A DNA stretch of 64,000 nucleotides from Streptomyces sp. CA-210063. GTDB taxonomy: Bacteria > Actinomycetota > Actinomycetes > Streptomycetales > Streptomycetaceae. Location of the stretch: positions 8,122,001 through 8,186,000 of the forward strand of contig NZ_CP102512.1 of the NCBI RefSeq assembly GCF_024612015.1, written 5' to 3'. The notes under the pieces were generated by a model. It searched no databases. It worked only from the letters and a program-made list of their open reading frames with translations, and was not told the origin of the DNA. This document shows positions 44,416-53,669 of the stretch, in pieces. A program made the translations under genes and the position numbers. Numbering within the stretch: position 1 is the stretch's first letter; the number at the start of each line of letters is the position of its first letter.

Positions 44416-45644
44416 ACGTCGACGAACTGGTGCGGGAGTCCCTGCGGGAGCAGGCCGCCGAACAAGCGCCCCTCGGGCCGGGCTTCGCCGACCGGGTGCT
44501 GACCGTCCGGCGCCGCCGCCGGACCCGTACGCTCGCGACCGTCGCCGCGGCCACCGCCGCCGTGGTCGCCGTAGCGGTGGCCGTGCCGCTGCTGGACTCC
44601 GGCAGGAACGAGCTGCGGCTCGCCACCGAGAAGAACGAGAGCGACATCATCGCCCACCCCGACCAGTCGCCGCCGCGCGACCTGATCGCGGCGGGGGACG
44701 TGGCGCTGGCCGCTTGGTACACCTCGGACACCGTCATGACCTCGAAGAAGGACACAGCGGTCAGGGAACGCACCTACCGGATCCTCGACCAGAAGAACGG
44801 CAAGTACGTCACGGACACCCGCTGGTCCATGGTCTCGGTCGCCCCCGGCATGCGGACCGCCGCCGTCCTGGAGAAGGATCTGCCGGCCCGGCGGATCGGG
44901 CTCCTCGACCTGCTCACCGGCGAGGTCGAGCGCTGGATCCCGGTCGACCGGGGCGTCGCGAGCGTCGAGTTCTCGTCCGACGGCACCAGGCTCGTGGCCA
45001 CCACCTACAGCGAGAACCCGGATCTGCTGACCAGGGTGGACTACGACTCCGACGGCGACGGCAAGATGAACGACTTCGACTCGGACTGGTCCACGTCGCA
45101 CCGGACCGGCTTCTACGTCGTCGACGTCGACTCCGGGAAGACCGACTGGAGTGAGGTCGCCGCCGACGACGGCAACGAGACGGGCGTCCTCAACGCCCGT
45201 CAGGACTTCGCCTTCAGCGGCGACGCGAAGCTGGTCTACTCCGGGCTGACCTCGGAACCGCACGACCAGTTCTACGACCTCAAGGGCAACAAGGTCGCCA
45301 AGCCGGCCAACGAGAAGTATCTGACCTGGTCGGTGGAGGCACGGCTCTCCCCGGACGGCAAGCTCGCGGCCGGCGGCTTCGCGGGCGGCGCCAAGACCAC
45401 GGCCTCCGAGATCCTCGATCCCCACACCGGCGAGCGACTCCACAAGATCCGCGGGCAGCAGCTGCTCGCCTGGGTCGACGACAAGCGGCTCGTCGCCTGG
45501 GACATCACCGCCGGCGACAACGAGTTCCACAACGCCCTCGTGCTCGTCACGATCGGCAGCGACAGGACCATCCCGCTGAGCGGCGCCCGCAAGGGCAACG
45601 ACGGGGCGGGCGGTCGCTGGAACCCGGTCTTCGCCACCCGCTGA
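44412..45644 (+). CDS. Membrane protein coupled to the sigma factor, with calcium-type loop
   Basis: A 410-residue protein. A short cytoplasmic N-terminus with an Arg-rich stretch (RRRRRTR) precedes a single membrane helix (about 40-60) and an extracellular beta-propeller-like domain of TolB/YVTN type. Within it, DYDSDGDGKMNDFDSD (about 214-229) has the D-x-D-x-D-G pattern of an EF-hand/dockerin calcium loop. It probably acts as anti-sigma or sensor for the ECF factor. It starts with GTG inside the sigma-factor stop. Confidence 0.8.
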   Translation: MNVDELVRESLREQAAEQAPLGPGFADRVLTVRRRRRTRTLATVAAATAAVVAVAVAVPLLDSGRNELRLATEKNESDIIAHPDQSPPRDLIAAGDVALAAWYTSDTVMTSKKDTAVRERTYRILDQKNGKYVTDTRWSMVSVAPGMRTAAVLEKDLPARRIGLLDLLTGEVERWIPVDRGVASVEFSSDGTRLVATTYSENPDLLTRVDYDSDGDGKMNDFDSDWSTSHRTGFYVVDVDSGKTDWSEVAADDGNETGVLNARQDFAFSGDAKLVYSGLTSEPHDQFYDLKGNKVAKPANEKYLTWSVEARLSPDGKLAAGGFAGGAKTTASEILDPHTGERLHKIRGQQLLAWVDDKRLVAWDITAGDNEFHNALVLVTIGSDRTIPLSGARKGNDGAGGRWNPVFATR

Positions 45645-45652
45645 CCCTCGTC

Positions 45653-46552
45653 TCAGGCGGCCACGAGCCGCTCGTAGGCCGCCAGCAGCCCGTCGGTCAC
45701 CTCCGGGCCGGCGGGCCGCAGCGGTGCGCGCACCGGCCCGCCGGGCAGGCCGAGCCGTCCCAGGAGCGCCTTCGCCGTGACGGTGCCGGGCAGACCGGAG
45801 GACATCATCAACTCGGTGAGCGGGATGGTCCGTCGCTGCAGCCGGGCCGCCTCGCCGGTGTCGCCCGCGTCGAACGCGTCGATGACCGAGCGGAAGTGCC
45901 GGGGCGCCACGTTCGCGACCGTGCCGATGCAGCCGGAGCCGCCGATCGCGTACAGCGCCAGGACGTACTCGTCGCAGCCCGTGTAGTACGCCAACTCCGT
46001 CTCCGCCAGCACCTTCTGGGTGCCGAGGAGGTCGTACGCGCAGTCCTTCACGGCCACGATCCGGGGGTGGCGGGCGAGCCGGATCATGGTCTCCGGTTCG
46101 ATCCGGGTGCCGGTGCGGCCGGGGATGTCGTACAGGGCGACGGGCAGTCCCGAGGCGTCGGCCAGCTCGCGGAAGTGCGCCTCGACCGCGTCCTGCGGGG
46201 GCCTGCTGTAGTACGGCGTCACCGCCAACAGGCCGTCCGCGCCCGCCTTCTCGGCCGCCAATGCCAGCTCCACGGTGTGCCGGGTGTCGGCGGTGCCCAC
46301 CCCCGCCACGATCACGGCCCGGTCGCCGACCGCCGCGCGCACCGCGCGGATCAGCTCCGCCTTCTCCGTGTCCGTCGTCGTCGGCGACTCGCCCGTCGTA
46401 CCGGACAGCACCAGCCCGTCGCACCCCTGAGCCACCAGCCGGTCGGCGAGCCGTTGGGCCCCGTCGAGATCGAGCGCGCCGGACGCGGTGAAGGGCGTGA
46501 TCATCGCGCAGAGGGCGCGGCCGAAGGGGGCGGGGCGGGGGGTGAGGGTCAT
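45653..46552 (-). CDS. dapA: 4-hydroxy-tetrahydrodipicolinate synthase family protein
   Basis: A 299-residue TIM-barrel aldolase of the DapA/NAL family. GTTGESPTTT (about 51-60), VTPYYSRP (Tyr about 132), YDIPGRTG and the Schiff-base lysine in IVAVKDCAYD are present. These motifs fit true DapA, the first step of the lysine/DAP branch, and dapD is close by. Streptomyces often carry two copies, so it may be a paralogue. An in-frame GTG 12 codons upstream is an alternative start. Confidence 0.87.
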   Translation of the reverse strand: MTLTPRPAPFGRALCAMITPFTASGALDLDGAQRLADRLVAQGCDGLVLSGTTGESPTTTDTEKAELIRAVRAAVGDRAVIVAGVGTADTRHTVELALAAEKAGADGLLAVTPYYSRPPQDAVEAHFRELADASGLPVALYDIPGRTGTRIEPETMIRLARHPRIVAVKDCAYDLLGTQKVLAETELAYYTGCDEYVLALYAIGGSGCIGTVANVAPRHFRSVIDAFDAGDTGEAARLQRRTIPLTELMMSSGLPGTVTAKALLGRLGLPGGPVRAPLRPAGPEVTDGLLAAYERLVAA

Positions 46553-46779
46553 AGGGGTAGTCTCGGCGGGGTCATTGTGAAGCTCCACTTAATTCTTCTA
46601 CGAGGTGTAGGGGAGCATTGCTACGACGATGGGGGAGGCGGTCGTCCGGGACTGCGGGGGCCGGGCTGTCCGGTGATCTCGGGGTGCCCGGGCTGGTCGC
46701 CGAGGTGGCGCCGCCGCAGGGGTAGCCCAGGTCGGGGAGGGTACCCGGGGCGTCCCGATATGTGAGGAGGCGGGACACC

Positions 46780-47250
46780 GTGACCGGTACCACCGAGACC
46801 AGGCCCTCGCGATCCGTGCGATCCGTGCGCTCCGTGCGAGACGCGCGTCCGGGGCCGGGCGAACACGACCACCACTCCGTGGGGGAACTGGTCGGGCAGG
46901 CCACCGAACAGCTCTCCCTGCTCGTACGACAGGAGGTCGCCCTCGCCAAGGAGGAGCTGGCCGAGAAGGGGCGGCGCGCGGGGCGCGGCGGGGGGCTCCT
47001 CGGCGCGGCCGGCGCCGTCGCCTATGTGGGGTTCATGACCCTCGCGGGCGCCGGGGTCGCGGCGCTGTCGCTCGTGCTGGACGTGTGGGCGGCCGCGCTC
47101 ATCGTCATGGGCGTGCTGTTCCTGATCGCCGCCGTACTGGCCGCGGTCGGCCGCGCGCAACTGCGGCGGGCCACTCCTCCCAAGCCGGAGCTGGCGCTCG
47201 ACAGCGTCAAGGCGGATGTGGACGAGATCAAGGGAAGGGCTCGGCGATGA
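46780..47250 (+). CDS. Actinobacterial holin-superfamily membrane protein (Phage_holin_3_6)
   Basis: A 156-residue protein. A disordered N-terminus of about 40 residues with Arg/Ser repeats precedes an amphipathic helix (SVGELVGQATEQLSLLVRQEVALAKEEL) and two membrane helices. The family is encoded with DUF3618 genes in many Streptomyces and is thought to act in the envelope, not in lysis. I chose GTG 46780 for its GGAGG nine bases upstream. The stop overlaps the next gene. Confidence 0.87.
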   Translation: MTGTTETRPSRSVRSVRSVRDARPGPGEHDHHSVGELVGQATEQLSLLVRQEVALAKEELAEKGRRAGRGGGLLGAAGAVAYVGFMTLAGAGVAALSLVLDVWAAALIVMGVLFLIAAVLAAVGRAQLRRATPPKPELALDSVKADVDEIKGRARR

Positions 47251-47519
47251 CGCATACATCCGGCACGTCCGGCACGCCCGGTGCCTCCAGCAAGCACAAC
47301 GGTTCGGCGGGAGCCAAGGGTCCCGACGAACTCCGGCGGCAGATCGAGGTGACCCGGGCGCAGCTCGGCGACACCGTCGAGGAACTGGCCGCCAAGGCCG
47401 ATGTGAAGGCCAGGGTCCACTCCGCGTGGGACCGTGTGCCCCGGGAAGCGGTGATCGTGGGCGGCGCGGGGGCCGCCGTGGCCGCGGCGGGAGTACTGGC
47501 CTGGCGGCACTACCACTGA
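47247..47519 (+). CDS. DUF3618 protein
   Basis: A 90-residue protein with the DUF3618 core PDELRRQIEVTRAQLGDTVEELAAKADVKARV (about 27-58), a short linker and a C-terminal membrane helix. It is translationally coupled to the holin-like gene (ATGA); the two are a conserved pair of unknown envelope function. Confidence 0.88.
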   Translation: MTHTSGTSGTPGASSKHNGSAGAKGPDELRRQIEVTRAQLGDTVEELAAKADVKARVHSAWDRVPREAVIVGGAGAAVAAAGVLAWRHYH

Positions 47520-48056
47520 CCGACTTCGCCCACCCGCCCACCCGACTCGCCTTGGTGATCAGTCCAGCTCACAGGGCTCGGCGAGGCTCTGTTTCCACGG
47601 TTCCGCGTCAGCGGGCCGAGTCCTGCACCTCCGGTGCGGCACCAGCTCCCGGGCTGCCTGGGCCCGGGGGCCGACATCTGCGACAGCCTCAGGACGCCTG
47701 CGGCTGCCGGGACTGGCACCTGCGGCAGCCTGAGAACACCTGCGGCTGCCCGGGGCCGGCGATCGCAGGGGCGGTGTGCCTCCGCGCTGCCGCTGTTGAT
47801 TCCATGGCGGACGTGATCACGCCTGGTCAGGGCGCCATCGCCCAGGGTCGGCAGATGACGCCGCCCGCCAGCCGTGCCCCTCGGTCGGCAGGGGCACCGC
47901 CTGCCAGTCGTGCTCCTTGTCCGTAGGCGCCGCCGCCTGCCAGTCGGGCCCCCGCCGCAGGCGCCGCCCCCTGTCAGTCCTGTCGCTGGCGGGCGGCGGT
48001 GCCTGCCGACGGGGCGCGACTGGCACGCGGTGGTATCTGCGGCAGGGGGTGTCTCC
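47520..48056. repeat. Gene-free stretch with two sets of imperfect tandem repeats
   Basis: There is no convincing gene in this 537-base stretch. At about 47678-47760 four 20-22-bp units begin CTGCGGC(A/T)GCC. At about 47895-47995 three 33-36-bp units share GCCTGCCAGTCG. Short frames here lack ribosome-binding sites and protein-like composition. It lies between two convergent genes, so it may be untranslated 3' sequence. Confidence 0.55.
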
Positions 48057-49157
48057 TCACCCTCTGCCCATCGCCTCCGGTCCGCCCGTCGCGCGTGCGC
48101 GGGCCTCTCGGAGGGCCTGTAGGCGCGGTGGCCACTTGCGGGTGTCGCGGGGTTCCACGTAGGGCTCCTCGGTGGCGGGCCGGCCCGAGGTGATGGCGCG
48201 TTCGCGGGAGAGTTCCGCGTCGAATTCGAGGCCGAGGAGGATCGCCAGGTTGGTGAGCCAGAGCCAGACGAGGAAGACGACGGCGCCGGCGAGGGTGCCG
48301 TAGGTCTTGTTGTAGGAGCCGAAGTGGGCGGCGTAGACGGCGAAGCCGGCCGACGCGGCGAGCCAGATGAGCGTGGCGAGGACGCCGCCGGGGCTGACCC
48401 AGCGGAAGCCCCGGCCGCGGACGTTGGGCGCGGCCCAGTAGAGCAGCGCGATCATCAGGGTCACCAGCACCAGCAGGACCGGCCACTTGGCGATGTCCCA
48501 CATCGCGATGGCCGCGTCGCCGAGCCCGACCGTCGTGCCCGCGCGCTCGGCCAGGGGACCGGTGAACACCACGATCATCGCGCTCGCCGCCAGCATCAGC
48601 ATCAGCACCAGGGTCAGCGCGATCCGCAGGGGCGTCAGCTTCCACACCGGGCGGCCCTCCGGCAGGTCGTACACCGCGTTGGAGGTGCGGATGAACGCGG
48701 CCACGTACCCCGACGCCGACCACACGGCCGCCAGGAGGCCGACGATGGCCAGCACTCCGCCCGTGCCGCCGCTCTCACCCAGCTGGACGACCGCGTCCCG
48801 CAGGATGTCCCGAGCGGGACCGGGCGCCAAGTCGCCGATGTTGTCCAGGAGTCTGTCGGTCGTGCGCTGCCCGGCGACCCCGAGCAGCGACACCAGCACC
48901 AGCAGCGCGGGGAACAGCGACAGTACGCCGTAGTACGTCAACGCGGCCGCCCGGTCGGACAGTTCGTCGTCCTGGAACTCCTTGACCGTGCGCCGTACCA
49001 CCGCCCACCACGAACGCCTCGGCAGTCCGGCGGGACCGCCCGCGCCGGTCCGCTCCTCGGTCTCCGTCCCGGTTTCCGCCCCGGTTTCCTCCTGGCTCTC
49101 CGCCTGGGTTTCCGGTCCCTTCCCCACCCGCTCGGCCTCGGGCCGCTTCGCGTCCAT
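48057..49157 (-). CDS. YihY/BrkB-family inner membrane protein
   Basis: A 366-residue protein. The N-terminal 45 residues are Glu/Thr/Gly-rich and cytoplasmic. The YihY domain follows with six predicted helices and the motifs FQDDELSDRAAALTYYGVLSLFPALL (about 62-87), NAVYDLPEGRP and NVRGRGFRWVSPGG. Its role is unknown, often mis-annotated as RNase BN. I chose ATG 49157; the longer frame is not protein-like. Confidence 0.9.
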   Translation of the reverse strand: MDAKRPEAERVGKGPETQAESQEETGAETGTETEERTGAGGPAGLPRRSWWAVVRRTVKEFQDDELSDRAAALTYYGVLSLFPALLVLVSLLGVAGQRTTDRLLDNIGDLAPGPARDILRDAVVQLGESGGTGGVLAIVGLLAAVWSASGYVAAFIRTSNAVYDLPEGRPVWKLTPLRIALTLVLMLMLAASAMIVVFTGPLAERAGTTVGLGDAAIAMWDIAKWPVLLVLVTLMIALLYWAAPNVRGRGFRWVSPGGVLATLIWLAASAGFAVYAAHFGSYNKTYGTLAGAVVFLVWLWLTNLAILLGLEFDAELSRERAITSGRPATEEPYVEPRDTRKWPPRLQALREARARATGGPEAMGRG

Positions 49158-49269
49158 GACCGGGCGGGTCTCCCGAATCCGGGCCCCGAACCGCGGACTT
49201 GACCTGAATCTTGGTTGAGGTTGAAGGGTGGTGGATGCACGGAACGATCGCCGACCACCGGAGAGCGAC

Positions 49270-49974
49270 ATGACTCGCCGTACCGATGCACATCCCGTCC
49301 TCGACCGCCCCGACGTCGGGGCGCCCTTCTTCAGCACCTGGCGGGTGGGCACACCCCTGCGGCAGCGGCAGACCGTCGAGGCCATCGCCGACACCTGGGA
49401 GCGGCGGCCGTGGCCCGCCGACGGGCTGTTGGGCTACTTCATCTATACGGCGGAGGACGGCTCCGGCCTGCTCCACTACTCGCAGTGGGCCGACGAGCAG
49501 GCGTACGAGGCCTTCGTCAGGACGCGGAGGCAGGAACGCAACGACGCCATCGACACCGCCGTGCCGGGGATCGAGCGGGTGGGGCTCGGGCGTTACCGGC
49601 ACTACCGCAGCCTCACCCGGGACGACCGTGCGGCACGCGTGCCGGGGTGCGTCGTGATCGTCGACGTCGAGTTCGACGGGCCGGACCCGGCGCGGCAGCG
49701 GGCCTGGGTGGACGCCGTCGAGGAGGCGCTGTCCGTCGAGCCGAACCCGCACCCCGGCGGCATCTCCACCCACTTCCACGTCAGTACCGACGGCACCCGC
49801 GTCCTCAACTACGCCGAGTGGGAGACCGCCCAGGACCACATGGACGCCCTCGCCGCCCCCGGCGACGGCATCGGCCCACCCACGCGGCTGTGGCAGCGCG
49901 TGCAGACCTGGCCGGGACTGAAGAGCAGCACGGTCAACCGCTACGCGTACGCCCTCGGCCTCGTCCCCGACTGA
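49270..49974 (+). CDS. Antibiotic biosynthesis monooxygenase (ABM) domain protein
   Basis: A 234-residue protein with two tandem ferredoxin-like ABM half-domains. FSTWRVGTPLRQRQTVEAIADTW starts the first (about 20-110) and VIVDVEFDGPDPARQRAWVDAVEEAL the second (about 130-220). Similar proteins are cofactor-free oxygenases or haem-handling proteins, so the substrate is open. The ATG has GGAGAG just upstream. It is divergent from the BrkB-like gene with a 112-base gap. Confidence 0.82.
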   Translation: MTRRTDAHPVLDRPDVGAPFFSTWRVGTPLRQRQTVEAIADTWERRPWPADGLLGYFIYTAEDGSGLLHYSQWADEQAYEAFVRTRRQERNDAIDTAVPGIERVGLGRYRHYRSLTRDDRAARVPGCVVIVDVEFDGPDPARQRAWVDAVEEALSVEPNPHPGGISTHFHVSTDGTRVLNYAEWETAQDHMDALAAPGDGIGPPTRLWQRVQTWPGLKSSTVNRYAYALGLVPD

Positions 49975-50075
49975 CCTCGGCCGCCCCTCCTCCGTCCCTT
50001 CTCCACCCTCCTCCGCCCTCCGCCGAAAAATCCAACCGTCTGGACAAGAAAAGTTTTCGGTGAGAGGGTGGAGCC

Positions 50076-50714
50076 ATGTTGGACGTCACCGTGATCGAGG
50101 ACCCGGAGGCCGCAGCGGTCTCGCTGGACCCCATACGGGCCCGGCTGCTCGCCGAGCTGGCCGCCGGGCCCGCGTCGGCGGCCATGCTGGCCGGGAAGGT
50201 CGGGCTGCCGCGCCAGAAGGTGAACTACCACCTGAAGGCGCTGGAGAAGCACGGCCTGGTCGAGCTGGCGGGGGAGCGCCGCAAGGGCAATGTCACCGAG
50301 CGGCTGATGCGGGCCACCGCCGCGTCGTACGTGATCTCGCCGCTCGCGCTCGCCGCCGTACAGCCGGACCCGGACCGGTTCCGGGACCAGCTCTCCGCGC
50401 GCTGGCTGCTCGCGCTCGGCGCCCGGCTGGTCCGGGACGTCGGGTCACTGATCACGGGGGCGGCCAAGGCCCGCAAACGGCTCGCGACCTACGCGCTCGA
50501 CGGCGAGGTCACCTTCGCCACGGCCGCCGACCGGGCCGCGTTCGTCCAGGAGCTGACCGCCGGGGTGAGCGCGCTCCTCCGCAAGTACGACGCCCCCGAC
50601 GCCGAGGGCGGCCGCGGTCACCGCATCGTCGTCGCCGTACATCCCACGGTCAAAGCCACGGTCAAAGCCACGGTCGAGCCCGAGAACCCGACCGCCCCCG
50701 AACTGGATCAGTAG
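50076..50714 (+). CDS. ArsR/HTH_20-family transcriptional regulator
   Basis: A 212-residue regulator with a winged helix at the N-terminus (DPIRARLLAELAAGPASAAMLAGKVGLPRQKVNYHLKALEKHGLVEL). A C-terminal part of unknown ligand follows, with a tail repeat KATVKATV. It is 16 bases upstream of an SRPBCC-domain gene, and such regulator-SRPBCC pairs are common in actinobacteria. It probably controls the pair. Confidence 0.88.
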   Translation: MLDVTVIEDPEAAAVSLDPIRARLLAELAAGPASAAMLAGKVGLPRQKVNYHLKALEKHGLVELAGERRKGNVTERLMRATAASYVISPLALAAVQPDPDRFRDQLSARWLLALGARLVRDVGSLITGAAKARKRLATYALDGEVTFATAADRAAFVQELTAGVSALLRKYDAPDAEGGRGHRIVVAVHPTVKATVKATVEPENPTAPELDQ

Positions 50715-50730
50715 TACTCAGGAGTTCACC

Positions 50731-51474
50731 ATGCCCAAGGAATTCGAGATCGCCCGCGAGTTCGAGGTCGACGCCACGCCCGAGCAGGTGTGGGAGGCCG
50801 TCACCAGCGGTACCGGCGGCTGGCTGTGGCCGATGGAGGCGCCCGAGCCGCAGGTCGGCGGCAAGGGGCCGTTCGGCTCCGAGGTCACCGCCTGGGACCC
50901 GCCGCACCGGTACACCAACCGGGTCGAGGACGTCGAGGAGATCGCCGAGCAGACCGTCAACCAGCTCGACTACACGATCGAACCGCGCGACGACGGCCGG
51001 CGCGCCTGGGTGCGGTACGTGCACAGCGGCGTCTTCGTCGACGACTGGGACAACCAGTACGACGGCGCCTCCAAGCACACCGACTTCTATCTGCACACCC
51101 TGCGCCAGTACCTGACCCGCTTCGAGGGTCGGCCGGTCACCGCGTTCGCCACCTTCGACGGGCCCGAGACGGCCGGGGGCGCCGACGCGCTCACCACCGT
51201 CGGGCGGGCGCTCGGCCTCGCGGACGACACCGCCGCGGGGACGCGCGTCCAGGCCAAGGGACCCGAGGGGCAGCTGCTCGACGCCGTGGTCGACTACCGC
51301 GACCCGTACTTCATCGGCCTGCGCACCGACGACGCCCTGATCCGCTTCTTCGGCCGCAACCACTGGGGTTACCGCGTCGGCATGAGCGTCCACGACTTCG
51401 CGCCGGGCGCCGACGCCAAGGCCGACGAGACGGCCTGGGAGGGCTGGCTGAACGGCGTGTTCAGCCAGCCCTGA
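50731..51474 (+). CDS. SRPBCC (AHSA1-like) domain protein
   Basis: A 247-residue START-fold protein. The N-terminal AHSA1-type domain (EFEIAREFEVDATPEQVWEAVTSGTGGWLWPME) forms a hydrophobic ligand cavity, and a second related part follows from about 150. It is co-transcribed with the ArsR-like regulator. Ligand unknown. Confidence 0.88.
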   Translation: MPKEFEIAREFEVDATPEQVWEAVTSGTGGWLWPMEAPEPQVGGKGPFGSEVTAWDPPHRYTNRVEDVEEIAEQTVNQLDYTIEPRDDGRRAWVRYVHSGVFVDDWDNQYDGASKHTDFYLHTLRQYLTRFEGRPVTAFATFDGPETAGGADALTTVGRALGLADDTAAGTRVQAKGPEGQLLDAVVDYRDPYFIGLRTDDALIRFFGRNHWGYRVGMSVHDFAPGADAKADETAWEGWLNGVFSQP

Positions 51475-51487
51475 GAACCACTGACGG

Positions 51488-53311
51488 TTACGGCTTGAAC
51501 CGCAGCACCTGCGGGTCGTGGTCGCTGATCTGGTCGTTGAACTCCGAGTTGATGTGCACGCTGTCGTACGTGAACTCGCAGGAGCGCCGGATCGAGGGGC
51601 TGATCAGGATCTGGTCGAGGACCTGGGCGTTGCCCTGGAAGACGTACGAGTAACGCTCGCTCTTCGGCAGCGACTTGAACGCCGACCACAGGGCGCCGTC
51701 GTCCTCCAGCAGCTCGGCGGTGTCGGAGAACTCGAAGTCGTTGATGTCGCCGAGGACGATGACATCCGCGCTCTTCTCCTTCGCCAGGATCTCCTTGACG
51801 AAGGTGTTCACGGCGGCCGCCTGCAGGTGGCGCTGGGTCTCCGAGCTCCGCTTCGGCGGCTGGAACTCCGAGTGCAGCGACTGGTCGCCGCCCTTGGAGG
51901 CGAAGTGGTTCGCGATCAGGAAGACGGGCTTGCCGCGGAAGGAGAACTCGCCGACGAGCGGCTTGCGGCTGTTCGTCCAGGCGGCGTTCGCCGGGTCGAT
52001 ACGGCCGGGGGAGACCGTGAGCCGCGCCTTGCCGTAGGACTTCGTCACGCCGACGGCGGTCGCGGCGTCGCCGCCCGCGCGGTCGGTGAAGGAGACCCGC
52101 TCCGGGTTGAAGAGGAAGACCTGGCGGATGTTGCCGCCGGGCTCGCCGCCGTCCGCGAGGTTCACCGGGTCGATGGACCGCCAGTCGTACGCCGGGCCGC
52201 CCGCCGCCGCGATCGCGTCGACCAGCTTCCGCACCGTCTGGTCGGCGGCGACCGTACCGTCGTTGGTGGCGCCGTTGTTGTCCTGGATCTCCTCCAGGGT
52301 CACGATGTCGGGCGACTGGAGGTGGTGCACGATCGCGGCCGCGTGGTCCGCGAAGGTGGCGTCCGAGGGGTCCAGGTTCTCGACGTTGTACGTCGCCACC
52401 GCGAGCTCGCCGCGCGCCTGCTCGCGGGTCGTCTCGCGCTCCAGGCCGCCCTGCTCCAGGGTGCCGATCCGGTTGGCGACGAGCGTGTAGCCGCCGAACT
52501 GGTTGTAGTCCAGGGGGCCGGCCGTGGTGCCCTTCAGCCCATCACCGACGTTCGCCTTCGGGAAGTCGGCGACCGCACCCAGCGACTGGATCTGCAGCCG
52601 GCCGGTGTTCTGCGAGGTGTAGGAGCCGTAGACCGTGCCGCCGCGGCGGTTGGCGTTCTCCCGGGGCTTCACCGTCACCCACAGCTCGGTGAACGGGTCG
52701 GTGGCACCGACCACGCGGACGTCGGCGACCTGGACGTTCATGCCCTCCAGGGACTCGTAGAGGTCCAGGGCGTACGTGGCCGGGGCGAGCGGCAGGCCGT
52801 TGACCGAGCCGCCGGCGGCGGTGTCACCGGCCGGCGCGTACCTGCCCGGCACCGACTTGGCGTCGATGACGGTCGCGGCCGGGACGGCGTTGCCCGTGGA
52901 GACCACCGTGATCGTCGGGCGGGTGATCTGCGTCACGGACTGGTTTCCGGACGAAGTGCCGCCCGGCACGAACTCGGAGACCGAGCCCGAGACGGTCACC
53001 GCGTCGCCCACCGAGACCGTCGGCCGGGAGCTGGTGAAGACGAACACACCCTCGCTCGTGGCCGGGTCGGCGTCCGCCCGGGTGTCCTGGATCCAGAAGC
53101 CGCGCGAACCGTAGGTGCGTACACCCGTGACGACGCCCTCGACTCCGGTCACCTGCTGACCGGCGAGCGGGGACGTCCGGGTCGTGCCCTGGATGTCGTG
53201 GATGCGTATCGACTCCGCCTCGGCGGGCGAGGTCAGGACCACGGCGGACACCGTGGAGCAGATGGTGGCGACGGTCAGCGCGCCGATGCGCGCGGTTCTC
53301 TTGCTGGGCAA
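51488..53311 (-). CDS. Secreted ExeM/NucH-type endonuclease/exonuclease/phosphatase
   Basis: A 607-residue protein. A signal peptide (ALTVATICSTVSAVVLTSPAEAE, cleavage near 33) precedes an OB-like/lamin-tail-type N-terminal region. A C-terminal endonuclease/exonuclease/phosphatase domain follows, with VATYNVENLDP, ivtLEEIQDNNGA, NHFASKGGD, VIVLGDINDFEFSDT and the final ISDHDPQVL (catalytic Asn, Glu, His, Asp and His). Likely degrades extracellular DNA. The TTG start at 53311 has GGAGG seven bases upstream. Confidence 0.9.
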   Translation of the reverse strand: MPSKRTARIGALTVATICSTVSAVVLTSPAEAESIRIHDIQGTTRTSPLAGQQVTGVEGVVTGVRTYGSRGFWIQDTRADADPATSEGVFVFTSSRPTVSVGDAVTVSGSVSEFVPGGTSSGNQSVTQITRPTITVVSTGNAVPAATVIDAKSVPGRYAPAGDTAAGGSVNGLPLAPATYALDLYESLEGMNVQVADVRVVGATDPFTELWVTVKPRENANRRGGTVYGSYTSQNTGRLQIQSLGAVADFPKANVGDGLKGTTAGPLDYNQFGGYTLVANRIGTLEQGGLERETTREQARGELAVATYNVENLDPSDATFADHAAAIVHHLQSPDIVTLEEIQDNNGATNDGTVAADQTVRKLVDAIAAAGGPAYDWRSIDPVNLADGGEPGGNIRQVFLFNPERVSFTDRAGGDAATAVGVTKSYGKARLTVSPGRIDPANAAWTNSRKPLVGEFSFRGKPVFLIANHFASKGGDQSLHSEFQPPKRSSETQRHLQAAAVNTFVKEILAKEKSADVIVLGDINDFEFSDTAELLEDDGALWSAFKSLPKSERYSYVFQGNAQVLDQILISPSIRRSCEFTYDSVHINSEFNDQISDHDPQVLRFKP

Positions 53312-53669
53312 GGGGATCCCTCCGGGGACGTACGTGAGCGCCGGGACGAGGGTGGACGGGGGTGGCCTGCGACCGGCGGGGCCGGTGCGACGCGCGTAGA
53401 ACCCAGACGGACTCCGACGGACTCCGATGGCCGCGTCTGTGGGCGGCCCCGGAACCACCCCAGGGCTACCCGTGAGTTTCTACGCGCGTCAATCTCCTGC
53501 CTGGTCAGGGCAGTTGTCAAGGTTTCAGCCATGTCTGACTCCTGGCAGGTACATGAACCGGGTGGCATGGGTGGAAATCCGTCTAGGCTGAGCGGCTGCC
53601 GTACTCGTCGTCGTACTTGTACGTGTACTTGTCGCCTGTACACCGCTCGTTCCGAGGAGATCCCCGCCG
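53312..53669. promoter_or_regulatory. Divergent promoter region of the ExeM-type gene and a hypothetical gene
   Basis: I see no gene in these 358 bases. Direct repeats are visible: GACGGACTCC twice near 53408-53428, and TACTTGTACGTGTACTTGT near 53616-53635. A TAGGCT at 53584-53589 could be a -10 element for the right-hand gene. Confidence 0.4.

Noticed and set aside
47817..48026. Small minus-strand and plus-strand frames in the repeat-rich gap
   Set aside because: They lack ribosome-binding sites, have Arg/Pro/Ala-only composition and fall within imperfect tandem repeats.
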